Of a DNA stretch of 35,357 nt, positions 7,728-16,064 are shown one piece after another. Below the pieces are notes generated by a model. That model was not told the DNA's origin and searched no databases. It worked only from the letters and a program-made list of their open reading frames with translations. Position 1 is the first letter of the stretch, and the number at the start of each line of letters is the position of its first letter. The position numbers and the translations under genes are program-made. Source of the stretch: CAXNKH01 sp049296795 (lineage in GTDB: Bacteria > Pseudomonadota > Gammaproteobacteria > Burkholderiales > Burkholderiaceae_C); assembly GCA_049296795.1 (NCBI GenBank), contig JBAQTC010000014.1, positions 1 to 35,357 of the forward strand, written 5' to 3'.

Positions 7728-8918
7728 TCAAAACGAACGGGGCATGTCAAGCACATGCTCGGCAATATAGGACAGGACCAAATTGGTTGAGATCGGGGCA
7801 ATTTGCAGCAACCGGGTTTCCCGCCACTTGCGCTCAACGTCGTATTCCCTAGCATAGCCAAAACCGCCGTGGGTCTGCAGACAAGCTTCAGCTGCGTGCC
7901 AGGATGCCTCGGACGCCAGCAGCTTGGCCATGTTCACTTCAGCCGCACAGGGCAGTCCCGCAGCAAAGAGCGCCCCAGCCTTGCGCAGCAACAGGGCTGC
8001 TGCTTCCGTTTCCGCATGGGCGCGAGCTATCGGAAACTGGATCGCCTGGTTCTGCGCTATGGGCCGATCAAAAACAATGCGTTGTTTGGCATAGTTGATT
8101 GAAGTCTTGGTGAACCAGCGAGCATCCCCGATCGCTTCGGATGACACCAGGATGCGCTCGGCGTTGAGACCATCGAGGATGTATTTGAAGCCCTGTCCCT
8201 CGACGCCAATCAAATTCTCAACCGGGACTTGTGCACCATCAAAAAACACCTCGGTTGCATGGTGGTTCACCATGGCCTTGAGGGGTTTGATTTCCAGTCC
8301 TTTGCCCAGACACTGCCGAATATCGACCAAGAACACCGAGAGCCCGTCGGTCTTTTTCACGACCTGATCCAGCGGCGTGGTTCTGGCCAGCAGCAGCATC
8401 AAATCAGAATGCAAAGCGCGCGAAGTCCAGACCTTTTGACCATGTATCAAATAGTGATCCCCATTCCTGACGGCCCTGGTTTTGAGCTTGGTCGTATCAG
8501 TTCCCGAAGTCGGTTCAGTTACCCCAAACGCCTGCAACCTCAATTCGCCGGAAGCTATTCTTGGCAAGTAGCGGGTCTTCTGTTCGACCGAGCCATGGCG
8601 CAACAGAGTTCCCATGATGTACATCTGAGCGTGACAGGCTGCAGCATTGCAGCCAGCGCCATGAATTTCTTCCAAGATCGCTGCAGCGCCAGCCAGACTC
8701 AAGCCCGATCCACCATATTCCTCGGGAATCAGGGCCGACAAATAACCAGCCTGGGTCAGCGCCTGAACGAACTCGGTGGGATAAGCCTCCTGTGCCTCGA
8801 GCTCACGCCAATAAGAGCCCGGAAAACCGGCACAAATCCGGCGAACACTTTCTCGGATTTCCGGAAAATCCTGGCCCAGACCGAGCTTGATTTGGTCGAG
8901 TTGCATTGCTTCTGACAT
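7728..8918 (-). CDS. Acyl-CoA dehydrogenase with shifted catalytic base
   Basis: A 396-residue FAD flavoenzyme oxidising an acyl-CoA to an enoyl-CoA. FAD and substrate motifs are FGVTEPTSGTD (131-141) and GQKVWTS (160-166), with GGFGYAREYDVERKWRE near 351-367. At the place where short- and medium-chain enzymes have the catalytic Glu (YEGT), this protein has Pro375 (IAPIST). Glu254 in LNAER matches the helix-G base of isovaleryl- and long-chain acyl-CoA dehydrogenases, so activity is still expected. The ATG at 8918 has AGGAG nine bases upstream. It is the first gene of the minus-strand operon with MmgE/PrpD and CoA synthetase, and diverges from Bug2. Confidence 0.92.
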   Translation of the reverse strand: MSEAMQLDQIKLGLGQDFPEIRESVRRICAGFPGSYWRELEAQEAYPTEFVQALTQAGYLSALIPEEYGGSGLSLAGAAAILEEIHGAGCNAAACHAQMYIMGTLLRHGSVEQKTRYLPRIASGELRLQAFGVTEPTSGTDTTKLKTRAVRNGDHYLIHGQKVWTSRALHSDLMLLLARTTPLDQVVKKTDGLSVFLVDIRQCLGKGLEIKPLKAMVNHHATEVFFDGAQVPVENLIGVEGQGFKYILDGLNAERILVSSEAIGDARWFTKTSINYAKQRIVFDRPIAQNQAIQFPIARAHAETEAAALLLRKAGALFAAGLPCAAEVNMAKLLASEASWHAAEACLQTHGGFGYAREYDVERKWRETRLLQIAPISTNLVLSYIAEHVLDMPRSF

Positions 8919-9107
8919 GTCCCTGCGCTCCTGTTCGCCCTGTGCGAGTTTGCTGCATGCTACGGAGGCGACATAGTGCTGTCAATCACGTGCTGTAACA
9001 CAGGCGATAGTTGTTCGTGCTTTGTGGCATAACGCCCAAATGGCAAGGGTTTTCCCTCGCGCGCAAGAGCAAAAAATATGAGACAAAGAGCACAAAGGAT
9101 GGACCCC

Positions 9108-10124
9108 ATGAAAAAATCACTCAGGACTCAACAAACTGTGACTCGGCGTCGTGTGCTGGCTGCTGTGGGGGCAAGCGTGGTGGGCGCTGGTTTGAGTTCT
9201 TCCGCGCTGAGCTGGGCCCAGACAGCCTATCCAAATCGACCGATCAAGCTGGTCGTGCCCTGGCCCCCGGGACAAGCCACCGATTTGGGGGCCAGAGTGC
9301 TGGGGCAAGAATTAAGCAAATCGTTGGGCGTGGCGGTGGTGATTGAGAACAAGGCCGGGGCCGGCGGAACCATTGGCACGGATTCGGTGGCCAAAGCAGC
9401 ACCCGACGGCTACACCCTGTTAGCGGCCTCCAGCGGGCCCGTCACCGTCAGCCCCTTGCTGCAAAAAACACCTTATGACGTTGAACGTGATTTAGTGCCG
9501 ATTGGAATGATGGGCATGTCGCCGTATGTGCTGGTCACTGCCCCAGATTTCCCAGCCAAAGATACCAGCGAACTGATCGCATTGATCAAGGCCAATCCGC
9601 GAAAATACTCTTTTGCTTCCTCGGGAACCGGTGCTACGGCGCATCTGATCGCAGAGTCATTCAACGCGGCCCTAGGTTTGCAAGCGATCCATGTCCCTTA
9701 CAAAGGTTCGACCCCAGCGTTGACCGATGTCATCAGCGGGCAAGTGAGCTATTGCATCGAGACGGCCGCAGCAACCATGCCCTTTGTCCGCAATGGCCGC
9801 CTCAAGGCTTATGGGGTGTCATTGGAAAAGGGAAGTTCCGTCACGCCCGGCATCCCCACCTTGGCCGTCACTGCCAGCATTGCGGGATTTGACATGGGCG
9901 CCTGGCTGGGCGTGATGGTTCCAACGGGAACACCCAAACCAATCGTCGAACGACTCGCCGTCGAAGTTGAAAAAGCGATGCAAGCGCCAGAAGTGAAGCG
10001 GGCTTTCACGACCATCGCGGTCGAAGTGGATTACCGTAAAGCCGACGAGCTAACCCGTTACCTGAAGACCGTCTCGAGTCAGTTCAGCGAAGTGATCAAG
10101 CGCAACAACATCAAGCTGGATTGA
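9108..10124 (+). CDS. Bug-family solute receptor with Tat-like signal, Bug2
   Basis: A 338-residue Bug receptor. Unlike the other six in the window, its leader has an arginine cluster TRRRVLAA followed by a hydrophobic stretch and a cleavage-type SWAQ near 35-38, resembling a twin-arginine signal. The mature part opens YPNRPIKLVVPWPPGQATD and has APDGYT and VPYKGS. Its GQATD loop matches Bug1 and differs from the GGxTD of the others; Bug1 and Bug2 flank the acyl-CoA dehydrogenase/MmgE/CoA synthetase operon. ATG 9108 was chosen because AAGGA lies eight bases before it; in-frame ATGs at 9078 and 9099 are possible. No permease genes are adjacent. Confidence 0.92.
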   Translation: MKKSLRTQQTVTRRRVLAAVGASVVGAGLSSSALSWAQTAYPNRPIKLVVPWPPGQATDLGARVLGQELSKSLGVAVVIENKAGAGGTIGTDSVAKAAPDGYTLLAASSGPVTVSPLLQKTPYDVERDLVPIGMMGMSPYVLVTAPDFPAKDTSELIALIKANPRKYSFASSGTGATAHLIAESFNAALGLQAIHVPYKGSTPALTDVISGQVSYCIETAAATMPFVRNGRLKAYGVSLEKGSSVTPGIPTLAVTASIAGFDMGAWLGVMVPTGTPKPIVERLAVEVEKAMQAPEVKRAFTTIAVEVDYRKADELTRYLKTVSSQFSEVIKRNNIKLD

Positions 10125-10152
10125 AATCATAGCGACTGAGCTGTATCCCCTC

Positions 10153-10950
10153 TCAGCGGCCCTTGAAGTTGGGTTTTCTTTTTTCATTGAAGGCCAAAAC
10201 ACCTTCGGTTCGATCATAGGTTTCAATCAACTGGTTGTAGACCTCGACTTCAAAACGGAAAGCCGTTCGCAATTCCATCTCCTGGCCATAGCGAACTGAT
10301 TTTTTGATCTGACGAACTGACAGAGGTGCATTCGCTGCGATCACGCACGCTGTTTCAATAGCGCGTTGTACCACCTCGGTTGGTTCGCAAACCTCGTTGA
10401 GGATGCCCCAGTCCAGAGCTTGATTGGCGTCGATCGGACGCCCGGTCATCAACATTTCCTTGGCGCGCCGCTGACCAATCGCACGTGGCAAGTTTTGGGT
10501 ACCGCCGGCTCCGGGCATGATGCCCAGCGTCACCTCGGTCAAGGCAAAGCGCGCCGCTGCCGAGGCATAGACAAAATCACACGACAACACAGCTTCAAGT
10601 CCACCGGCATAGGCGTGACCATTGACTGCAGCGATGACAGGGATTGGCAGGTCAGTCAAGGCCCAGTACATTCTTTCAAACAACTCGTGCTGTTTGATCC
10701 ACTGCTGCTTGCTCATGCCATTGCGCTCTTTCAAATCACCTCCGGCGCAAAAAACCTTGTCTCCTGCGCCGGTCAGGACGATGCACCGAATGTCGCCCGC
10801 ATCTTCTGTCAAACGGGTCCACAAATCCAGAAAATCACGCCCCATTTGCGTGTTCAGCGCATTGGCGACTTCAGGTCGATTGAGGGTGACCAGCAACACA
10901 TGCGGCTGCGCGATCTGGGTTAGTAAGGTTGAGTAAGCAGGCAAGTTCAT
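10153..10950 (-). CDS. Enoyl-CoA hydratase/isomerase (crotonase), copy 1
   Basis: A 265-residue crotonase expected to hydrate an enoyl-CoA. The oxyanion-hole segment is FCAGGDLKERNG, and the two catalytic glutamates are both present: Glu119 in AGGLEAVLSCD and Glu139 in TEVTLGIMPGAGGTQ. The C-terminus ends FNEKRKPNFKGR, typical of the fold. ATG 10950 is preferred (GGAG about ten bases upstream); the frame extends to a GTG at 10971. It is strongly similar to the crotonase at 16065-16880, including NTQMG, LKERNG and the tail, so the two are paralogues. It diverges from the hyuA operon over a 173-bp A+T-rich gap and converges on Bug2. Confidence 0.92.
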   Translation of the reverse strand: MNLPAYSTLLTQIAQPHVLLVTLNRPEVANALNTQMGRDFLDLWTRLTEDAGDIRCIVLTGAGDKVFCAGGDLKERNGMSKQQWIKQHELFERMYWALTDLPIPVIAAVNGHAYAGGLEAVLSCDFVYASAAARFALTEVTLGIMPGAGGTQNLPRAIGQRRAKEMLMTGRPIDANQALDWGILNEVCEPTEVVQRAIETACVIAANAPLSVRQIKKSVRYGQEMELRTAFRFEVEVYNQLIETYDRTEGVLAFNEKRKPNFKGR

Positions 10951-11123
10951 GAAACGCAGGACTCCATCCACATTGACATTGAAAGACCATCAGCATCACC
11001 AAGGCGACAGTCTATAGGGTTTGTACTGAAAACCAAATTCGTTCTCGGCGGTAAATTCGAATTACAGAATTGAAATAATTTTCCGAGGGATTTTTATTCC
11101 TTCCATTTTAAAAAGAACAACGT
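10951..11123 (+). promoter_or_regulatory. Divergent A+T-rich control region with weak promoter candidate for the hyuA operon
   Basis: The gap between crotonase 1 and hyuA is visibly richer in A+T than its surroundings. It contains AATTCGAATT (a short palindrome) and a candidate promoter: TTGAAA at 11070-11075, 17 bases, then TTTATT at 11093-11098, which matches the -10 consensus at only four of six positions. No regulator gene is adjacent. Confidence 0.3.
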
Positions 11124-13181
11124 ATGCGACGGATTGGAATTGATGTAGGCGGGACGTTCACTGATGTGGTGATGGTCGATGATATTTCCGGTGCCATTTG
11201 GTCGACCAAAGTTTCAACAACCCCGACAGACAGAGTCATCGGGGCTATTCACGGCTTCAAAAAAATTCTGGAGCTTAGCCAGTCTTCAAGTTCAGAAGTG
11301 GGTTTCATCGGCCATGGAACCACCATGGCAACCAACATGATCGTCGAGGGCAAGGCGGCCAAAACAGCGCTTATCGCCACCCAGGGCTTCAGGGACATTC
11401 TGGAACTCCGGCGTCTTTCCCGGCACGATCGTGCCGACCTCTACGACTTGCAATTTAAAAATCCTCAACCACTGGTAGAACGCCGATGGCGTCTCGAAGT
11501 CGAAGAACGGGTCCGTCCCGATGGCAGCATAGCGACGCCACTTGATTTGAATGAGATCAGACGCCTAGCCGAGAAAATTCGCGCGTCGGATGTTGAAGCT
11601 GTTGCCATTTGTTTCTTGCACTCTTACGTCAATCCATCGCATGAACAAGCGGCATGGGCTGAACTCCGACGTTTATTGCCAGATCGCTTCATCACGGCTT
11701 CGCACGAAGTCAATCCCGAAATGCAGGAGTACGAAAGAACCAGCTCTACAGTAATGAATGCCATGTTAGGCCCGGTCTGCGGCAGATACATCCAATCCTT
11801 TGAAAATCAGCTGCAGCAAGAAGGCTTCAGGGGTGAGTTGTTGTTCATGCAATCCAATGGCGGCTTAGCCTCGGCCAAGTTGGTGGCTCACAAACCGATT
11901 GTTCTGCTTGAATCAGGTCCGGCCGGTGGCGTCAGTGCTGGCGTCAGAAGTAGCGAACAGTCTGGTCTCAAGGGTCTGTTACTCGGTGACATGGGCGGGA
12001 CCACGTTTGATGTTTCCATGATCCGTGATTCACGCCCTGAAATCCGAACTCAAGCCCTGCTGCACACCTATGCCGTTCGGTCGCCCACCATCGACATCGA
12101 CTCGATTGGAGCGGGCGGAGGTTCGATCGCCTGGATCGACAGCGGAGGGGGCGTTCATATCGGCCCCCAAAGTGCCGGCGCCGACCCTGGCCCAGCCTGT
12201 TACGGCCGAGGCGGCATCCGCCCGACAGTGACTGACTGCAACTTGATCCTGGGTTATGTGGATCCCGATACTTTTCTGAGTGGTGAATTCAAGCTTGACG
12301 TCGCAGCCGCACACCGTGCTGTTGACGAGCACTTGGCAAAGCCGTTAGGACTGACCGTGATGGATGCGGCCTGGACAGTTCGCGTGGTGGCCAACTCCTT
12401 GATGGCACAAGCGATGCGGCTGATGACCGTCGAAAGAGGCTTTGACCCTAGAGAATTTGTATATATGTGCTATGGCGGAGCGGGACCCGTACACGCCATT
12501 GACCTGGCCGAAGAACTTGAAATTAAACATGTCATCGTTCCGCCACTGCCTGGCCTGTTTAGCGCCTTAGGAATGATTGTGGCTGATCGACAGTTTGATG
12601 GACAAATCGCTGTCGAAACCGAACTCGAAGCGATTCCCGCTGCCAAAGTCGTCGGACTGTGCAAACAACTCGAACAAGAGGCCCGCTCTGTCTTCGGCAA
12701 GGATGTGACAGCTATGGGATTGAGCGCGAGCTTTCGGGCGGATTGCCGTTATGCCGGACAGCCTGCAACGATTTCTGTTTTGATCGATACCCCCCTGTTG
12801 CAAGACATCAGCACTGAGAAATTAACCAAGCAACTGCATCAAGATTTCGAAAAAAATCACAAACGGATGTGGAATTTCATCAAGCCAAATCAGCCCATTG
12901 TGCTGGTCAATCTCAGGATTCAGGCGACTGTCAAATCGGGTTGGAGAGGTCTGGTAAGCCATGAACCCAGTGCCAACAATAAAACACTTGAAATTGGCAG
13001 CCGAAAAGTTTATTTGGAAGGCCGATCACAGACGCTGGGGGTTTATCAACGATCCGCATTAGAGGTCGCTCAAATCGTTCAAGGCCCAGCCATCATCGAG
13101 GAAGCCAGCAGTTGCATCATTTTCAAACAAGGGCAAAAAGCCCAGCTCGATGCAGCGGGCAATTTGAACATTTACTTGTGA
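11124..13181 (+). CDS. hyuA: HyuA-type subunit of ATP-dependent hydantoinase/oxoprolinase family
   Basis: A 685-residue protein of the hydantoinase A/oxoprolinase family, which uses ATP in opening lactam or hydantoin rings, and in relatives such as acetone and acetophenone carboxylase activates a ketone for carboxylation. The actin-like ATPase fold is announced by IGIDVGGTFTDVV at 4-16; GHGTTMATNMI, GDMGGTTFDVS near 290, and AGADPGPACYGRGG follow in the usual order. The ATG at 11124 has only AAGAAC upstream. HyuB begins one base after the stop, so the two are almost certainly a complex. The downstream CoA-transferase and crotonase favour a carboxylation-then-CoA role over hydantoin hydrolysis, but this is inference. 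Confidence 0.9.
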   Translation: MRRIGIDVGGTFTDVVMVDDISGAIWSTKVSTTPTDRVIGAIHGFKKILELSQSSSSEVGFIGHGTTMATNMIVEGKAAKTALIATQGFRDILELRRLSRHDRADLYDLQFKNPQPLVERRWRLEVEERVRPDGSIATPLDLNEIRRLAEKIRASDVEAVAICFLHSYVNPSHEQAAWAELRRLLPDRFITASHEVNPEMQEYERTSSTVMNAMLGPVCGRYIQSFENQLQQEGFRGELLFMQSNGGLASAKLVAHKPIVLLESGPAGGVSAGVRSSEQSGLKGLLLGDMGGTTFDVSMIRDSRPEIRTQALLHTYAVRSPTIDIDSIGAGGGSIAWIDSGGGVHIGPQSAGADPGPACYGRGGIRPTVTDCNLILGYVDPDTFLSGEFKLDVAAAHRAVDEHLAKPLGLTVMDAAWTVRVVANSLMAQAMRLMTVERGFDPREFVYMCYGGAGPVHAIDLAEELEIKHVIVPPLPGLFSALGMIVADRQFDGQIAVETELEAIPAAKVVGLCKQLEQEARSVFGKDVTAMGLSASFRADCRYAGQPATISVLIDTPLLQDISTEKLTKQLHQDFEKNHKRMWNFIKPNQPIVLVNLRIQATVKSGWRGLVSHEPSANNKTLEIGSRKVYLEGRSQTLGVYQRSALEVAQIVQGPAIIEEASSCIIFKQGQKAQLDAAGNLNIYL

Positions 13182-13182
13182 G

Positions 13183-14898
13183 ATGACCATGGAAACCATT
13201 GTTTACGAAGTCATCCGAAACTCTCTCTACGCCATTGCCAGAGAGATGAAAATTGCGATGATGCGAACGGCCGCCAGCCCGATCATGCACCTGGGAGCCG
13301 ATGCTTCAGCTGCGGTGTTTGATGCAGACATGCAACTGGTGGCCCAAGGCAACGACATCCCCACCATGTTGGGCTCCGCCGTGATATCGACCAAAGTATC
13401 CGTTGAAGCTATTGGACGCAGCAAACTTAGACCCGGTGACGTTATCATCAGCAACGATGCCTACCTGGGTGGTGGCAACCACCAGCCTGACATTCAGATC
13501 ACCAGGCCGATTTTTGTTGCAGACGAATTGGTGGCTTTTGTCATGACCCGCGGTCATTGGACTGACATTGGGGGACAAGCACCAGGGAGCTACATGCTCA
13601 ACACCTGGGACATATTTGGAGAAGGCATTCGCATCCCACCGGTACTGCTGTTTCGTAATGACGAAGTGGTTGCCGATGTGCAGAATTTAATTGTTCAAAA
13701 CACACGCGACCCCGAGGGCCGATTACTTGATATCCAGGCTCAATACGCGGGAACTTTTGTTGGCGACCAGCGCATCAAGTCGCTTTGCAAAAAATATGGC
13801 GTTCAGTCTTTACGCGATGCCATGAAGAGGTCGCTTGACCATTCCGAAGAATTGATGCGCGAGGCCATTCGGGGAATCCCTGATGGGGTTTATGAGGCAG
13901 AAGATTTTGCCGAAGGGGTCCAGGCCCAAGGTTGGCTGGGTGAACCGATTCCCCTCAAAGTGAAAGTGACTGTGGCTGATGATCAGATTCACTTCGATTT
14001 CACGGGGACTGGAGATCAAACTCTGGGCGGCGTAAATTGTCCTTTGGCTGTCACCTGCAACAGCACTTGGTTCACGGTCAAGGCCTTGACCGATGTATCG
14101 ATTCCCATTAACCAAGGGTGCTATCGGCCCGTCACCCTCCATGCACCCGAGGGCAGCATTGTCAATTGCAAATTCCCTGCATCGGTAGTCAGTGGCAACA
14201 CTGAGACATCGCCCCGAGTCATTGACCTGCTGCTCAAAGCCTTGTCACAAGCCGTGCCTGAGCGGGTGATTGGGCAAAGCAATTGCGCCGCCTGCTCCGG
14301 GGTATTTGGCGGCCAAGATCCAGACGACGAGAGAGTGCGCCGTACCGGGAAACGATTTATCAGCATGGTTGAACCTCATGGCGGCGGCATGGGCGCTCGC
14401 GCCACCCAGGATGGCGTCAATGGCATCCGGGTCTATGTCGGCAACGCGGGTTCACTACCGGTTGAATTCATCGAACAAACCATGCCGCTCGAGGTCAAGG
14501 AATGGGCCTTGGTCACCGACAGTGGGGGTGCGGGTCGTTTCAGAGGCGGTCTGACTGCCAGAAGGACCTACAAAGTTGGGTTTGATCAAGCCTCTTTCAC
14601 GGTGGCAGGAGAAAGAGGTGAATTCGCACCGCAGGGGTATTTTGGGGGAAGTCCGGGCGCCCTGTTTTTATGCAGCGTGACCCATCCCGACGGTTCTAGC
14701 AAGATTCTCCCGCCCAAAGGCGCAACCGCTATTTTGCATAGCGGAGATACCGTGGTGGTCCAACCAGCAGGAAGCGGCGGTTATGGCGACCCGAAGTCCA
14801 GGCCTCACGCTGACGTGATCAACGATGTGCTCGATGGTTACGTGAGTATTCAATCAGCCGCCCAGGACTATGGCGTGAACTATCCTGGTCCAACATGA
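13183..14898 (+). CDS. hyuB: HyuB-type subunit of ATP-dependent hydantoinase/oxoprolinase family
   Basis: A 571-residue partner of HyuA. Family segments are visible: MMRTAASP near 26-33, SNDAYLGGGNHQPDI around 90-104 (metal-type His and Asp), RGHWTDIGG, an internal EPHGGGMGAR near 400-410, and the C-terminal SGGYGDP. The length is normal for the family and no small gamma subunit is seen, unlike acetone or acetophenone carboxylase. ATG 13183 follows the HyuA stop by one base; an in-frame ATG six bases later is possible. Its stop overlaps the start of the CoA-transferase gene (ATGA), indicating translational coupling. Confidence 0.9.
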   Translation: MTMETIVYEVIRNSLYAIAREMKIAMMRTAASPIMHLGADASAAVFDADMQLVAQGNDIPTMLGSAVISTKVSVEAIGRSKLRPGDVIISNDAYLGGGNHQPDIQITRPIFVADELVAFVMTRGHWTDIGGQAPGSYMLNTWDIFGEGIRIPPVLLFRNDEVVADVQNLIVQNTRDPEGRLLDIQAQYAGTFVGDQRIKSLCKKYGVQSLRDAMKRSLDHSEELMREAIRGIPDGVYEAEDFAEGVQAQGWLGEPIPLKVKVTVADDQIHFDFTGTGDQTLGGVNCPLAVTCNSTWFTVKALTDVSIPINQGCYRPVTLHAPEGSIVNCKFPASVVSGNTETSPRVIDLLLKALSQAVPERVIGQSNCAACSGVFGGQDPDDERVRRTGKRFISMVEPHGGGMGARATQDGVNGIRVYVGNAGSLPVEFIEQTMPLEVKEWALVTDSGGAGRFRGGLTARRTYKVGFDQASFTVAGERGEFAPQGYFGGSPGALFLCSVTHPDGSSKILPPKGATAILHSGDTVVVQPAGSGGYGDPKSRPHADVINDVLDGYVSIQSAAQDYGVNYPGPT

Positions 14899-16037
14899 CG
14901 ACCTCGGTCTTACCTATGGACGGTTATTGCGTGGTGGAAATTGGGCACAGCCTAGCCGCGCCTTATGCGGGAAACATTTTTGCCCAACTCGGCGCCAGAG
15001 TCATCAAAATTGAGAACAGCAAAAACGGTGACTACGCCAGGGATTGGGGACCGCCCTTCATTGATGGTTCCTCTGCCTTGTTTCACGCCATGAACAATGG
15101 CAAATCAAGCATACGGGCCGATTTTGATGATCCACAAAGTTTGCAGAACGTACGCCGATTGATTATTGAGCAAGCTGACATCGTGCTCCAGAATCTCAAA
15201 CCCGGCGCATTGGAGCGTCACGGCCTGAGCGCTCAGGATATGACCCAGAGCTGCCCTAAGTTGATTTATTGCAATCTGGGTGCGTTCGGGGCGAATGGCC
15301 CAATGCAGGACAAGCCTGGCTATGACCCTCTGATTCAGGCCTTCAGTGGCATGATGAGTATCACGGGTGGCGAGGGCGATGCGCCCAGCAGGGTCCCGGT
15401 TTCTCTCAATGACATGGGAACCGGGATGTGGGCCGCGATCGGCGTACTGGCCTTGCTGGCCCAAAGCAAAAGCGGAACACCCATCTCCTCTCGGATCGTT
15501 GACGTTTCTCTTTACGAAACGGCGTTGAGTTGGATGACCGTACCCCTGTCAGATCGGATGGCCGGGGGCTTGCCTCCGAAAAGAAGCGGCTCGGGCAGTC
15601 CCAATATTGTTCCTTACCAAGTGTTTCAGTGTTCAGACAAGGAAATCTTGGTGGCTGCGGGCAATGACACCTTGTATCTTCGTCTGTGTCAGGCGCTGGG
15701 TCTCGACGCTTTGGCCAGCGACCCTCGCTTCATCAGCAACGGGCAGCGGGTATTGAACCGCGAGGCCTTGATCGAATTGCTGCAGCGACGATTTAAACAG
15801 TGCAGCTCGGACCACTGGTTGCAGCTGCTGGCCCAGCTATCGATACCCTGCGGACCGCTACAGACCCTGGATCAAGTTATCGCCAATGAACAGACCCGCG
15901 CCCTCGACATCCTGCTTCAAACGCCGGATGAGCAAGTGCGTACTGTGGCCCTGCCCATTTCTTTCGACGGCCAACGCCCCCGGTTAGCCGGCAACACACC
16001 CCAGTTGGGAGAACACGATCAACTCCTGAATGATTGA
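14895..16037 (+). CDS. Family III CoA-transferase (CaiB/BaiF type)
   Basis: A 380-residue CoA-transferase of the formyl-CoA transferase fold, moving CoA between carboxylic acids through an aspartyl-CoA anhydride. Asp173 in SLNDMGTGMW is the expected catalytic aspartate; IGHSLAAPYAG, LGARVIKIE and YCNLGAFGANGP are the usual N-terminal and mid-domain segments. Its ATG overlaps the HyuB stop. Its product would be the substrate of the crotonase 27 bases downstream. A second, more distant family III member is at 19816-21018. The acid substrate is not identifiable; an acid made by HyuAB is a reasonable guess. Confidence 0.92.
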   Translation: MTTSVLPMDGYCVVEIGHSLAAPYAGNIFAQLGARVIKIENSKNGDYARDWGPPFIDGSSALFHAMNNGKSSIRADFDDPQSLQNVRRLIIEQADIVLQNLKPGALERHGLSAQDMTQSCPKLIYCNLGAFGANGPMQDKPGYDPLIQAFSGMMSITGGEGDAPSRVPVSLNDMGTGMWAAIGVLALLAQSKSGTPISSRIVDVSLYETALSWMTVPLSDRMAGGLPPKRSGSGSPNIVPYQVFQCSDKEILVAAGNDTLYLRLCQALGLDALASDPRFISNGQRVLNREALIELLQRRFKQCSSDHWLQLLAQLSIPCGPLQTLDQVIANEQTRALDILLQTPDEQVRTVALPISFDGQRPRLAGNTPQLGEHDQLLND

Positions 16038-16064
16038 TCGCAACCCAACCATCCGGAAAATTCC

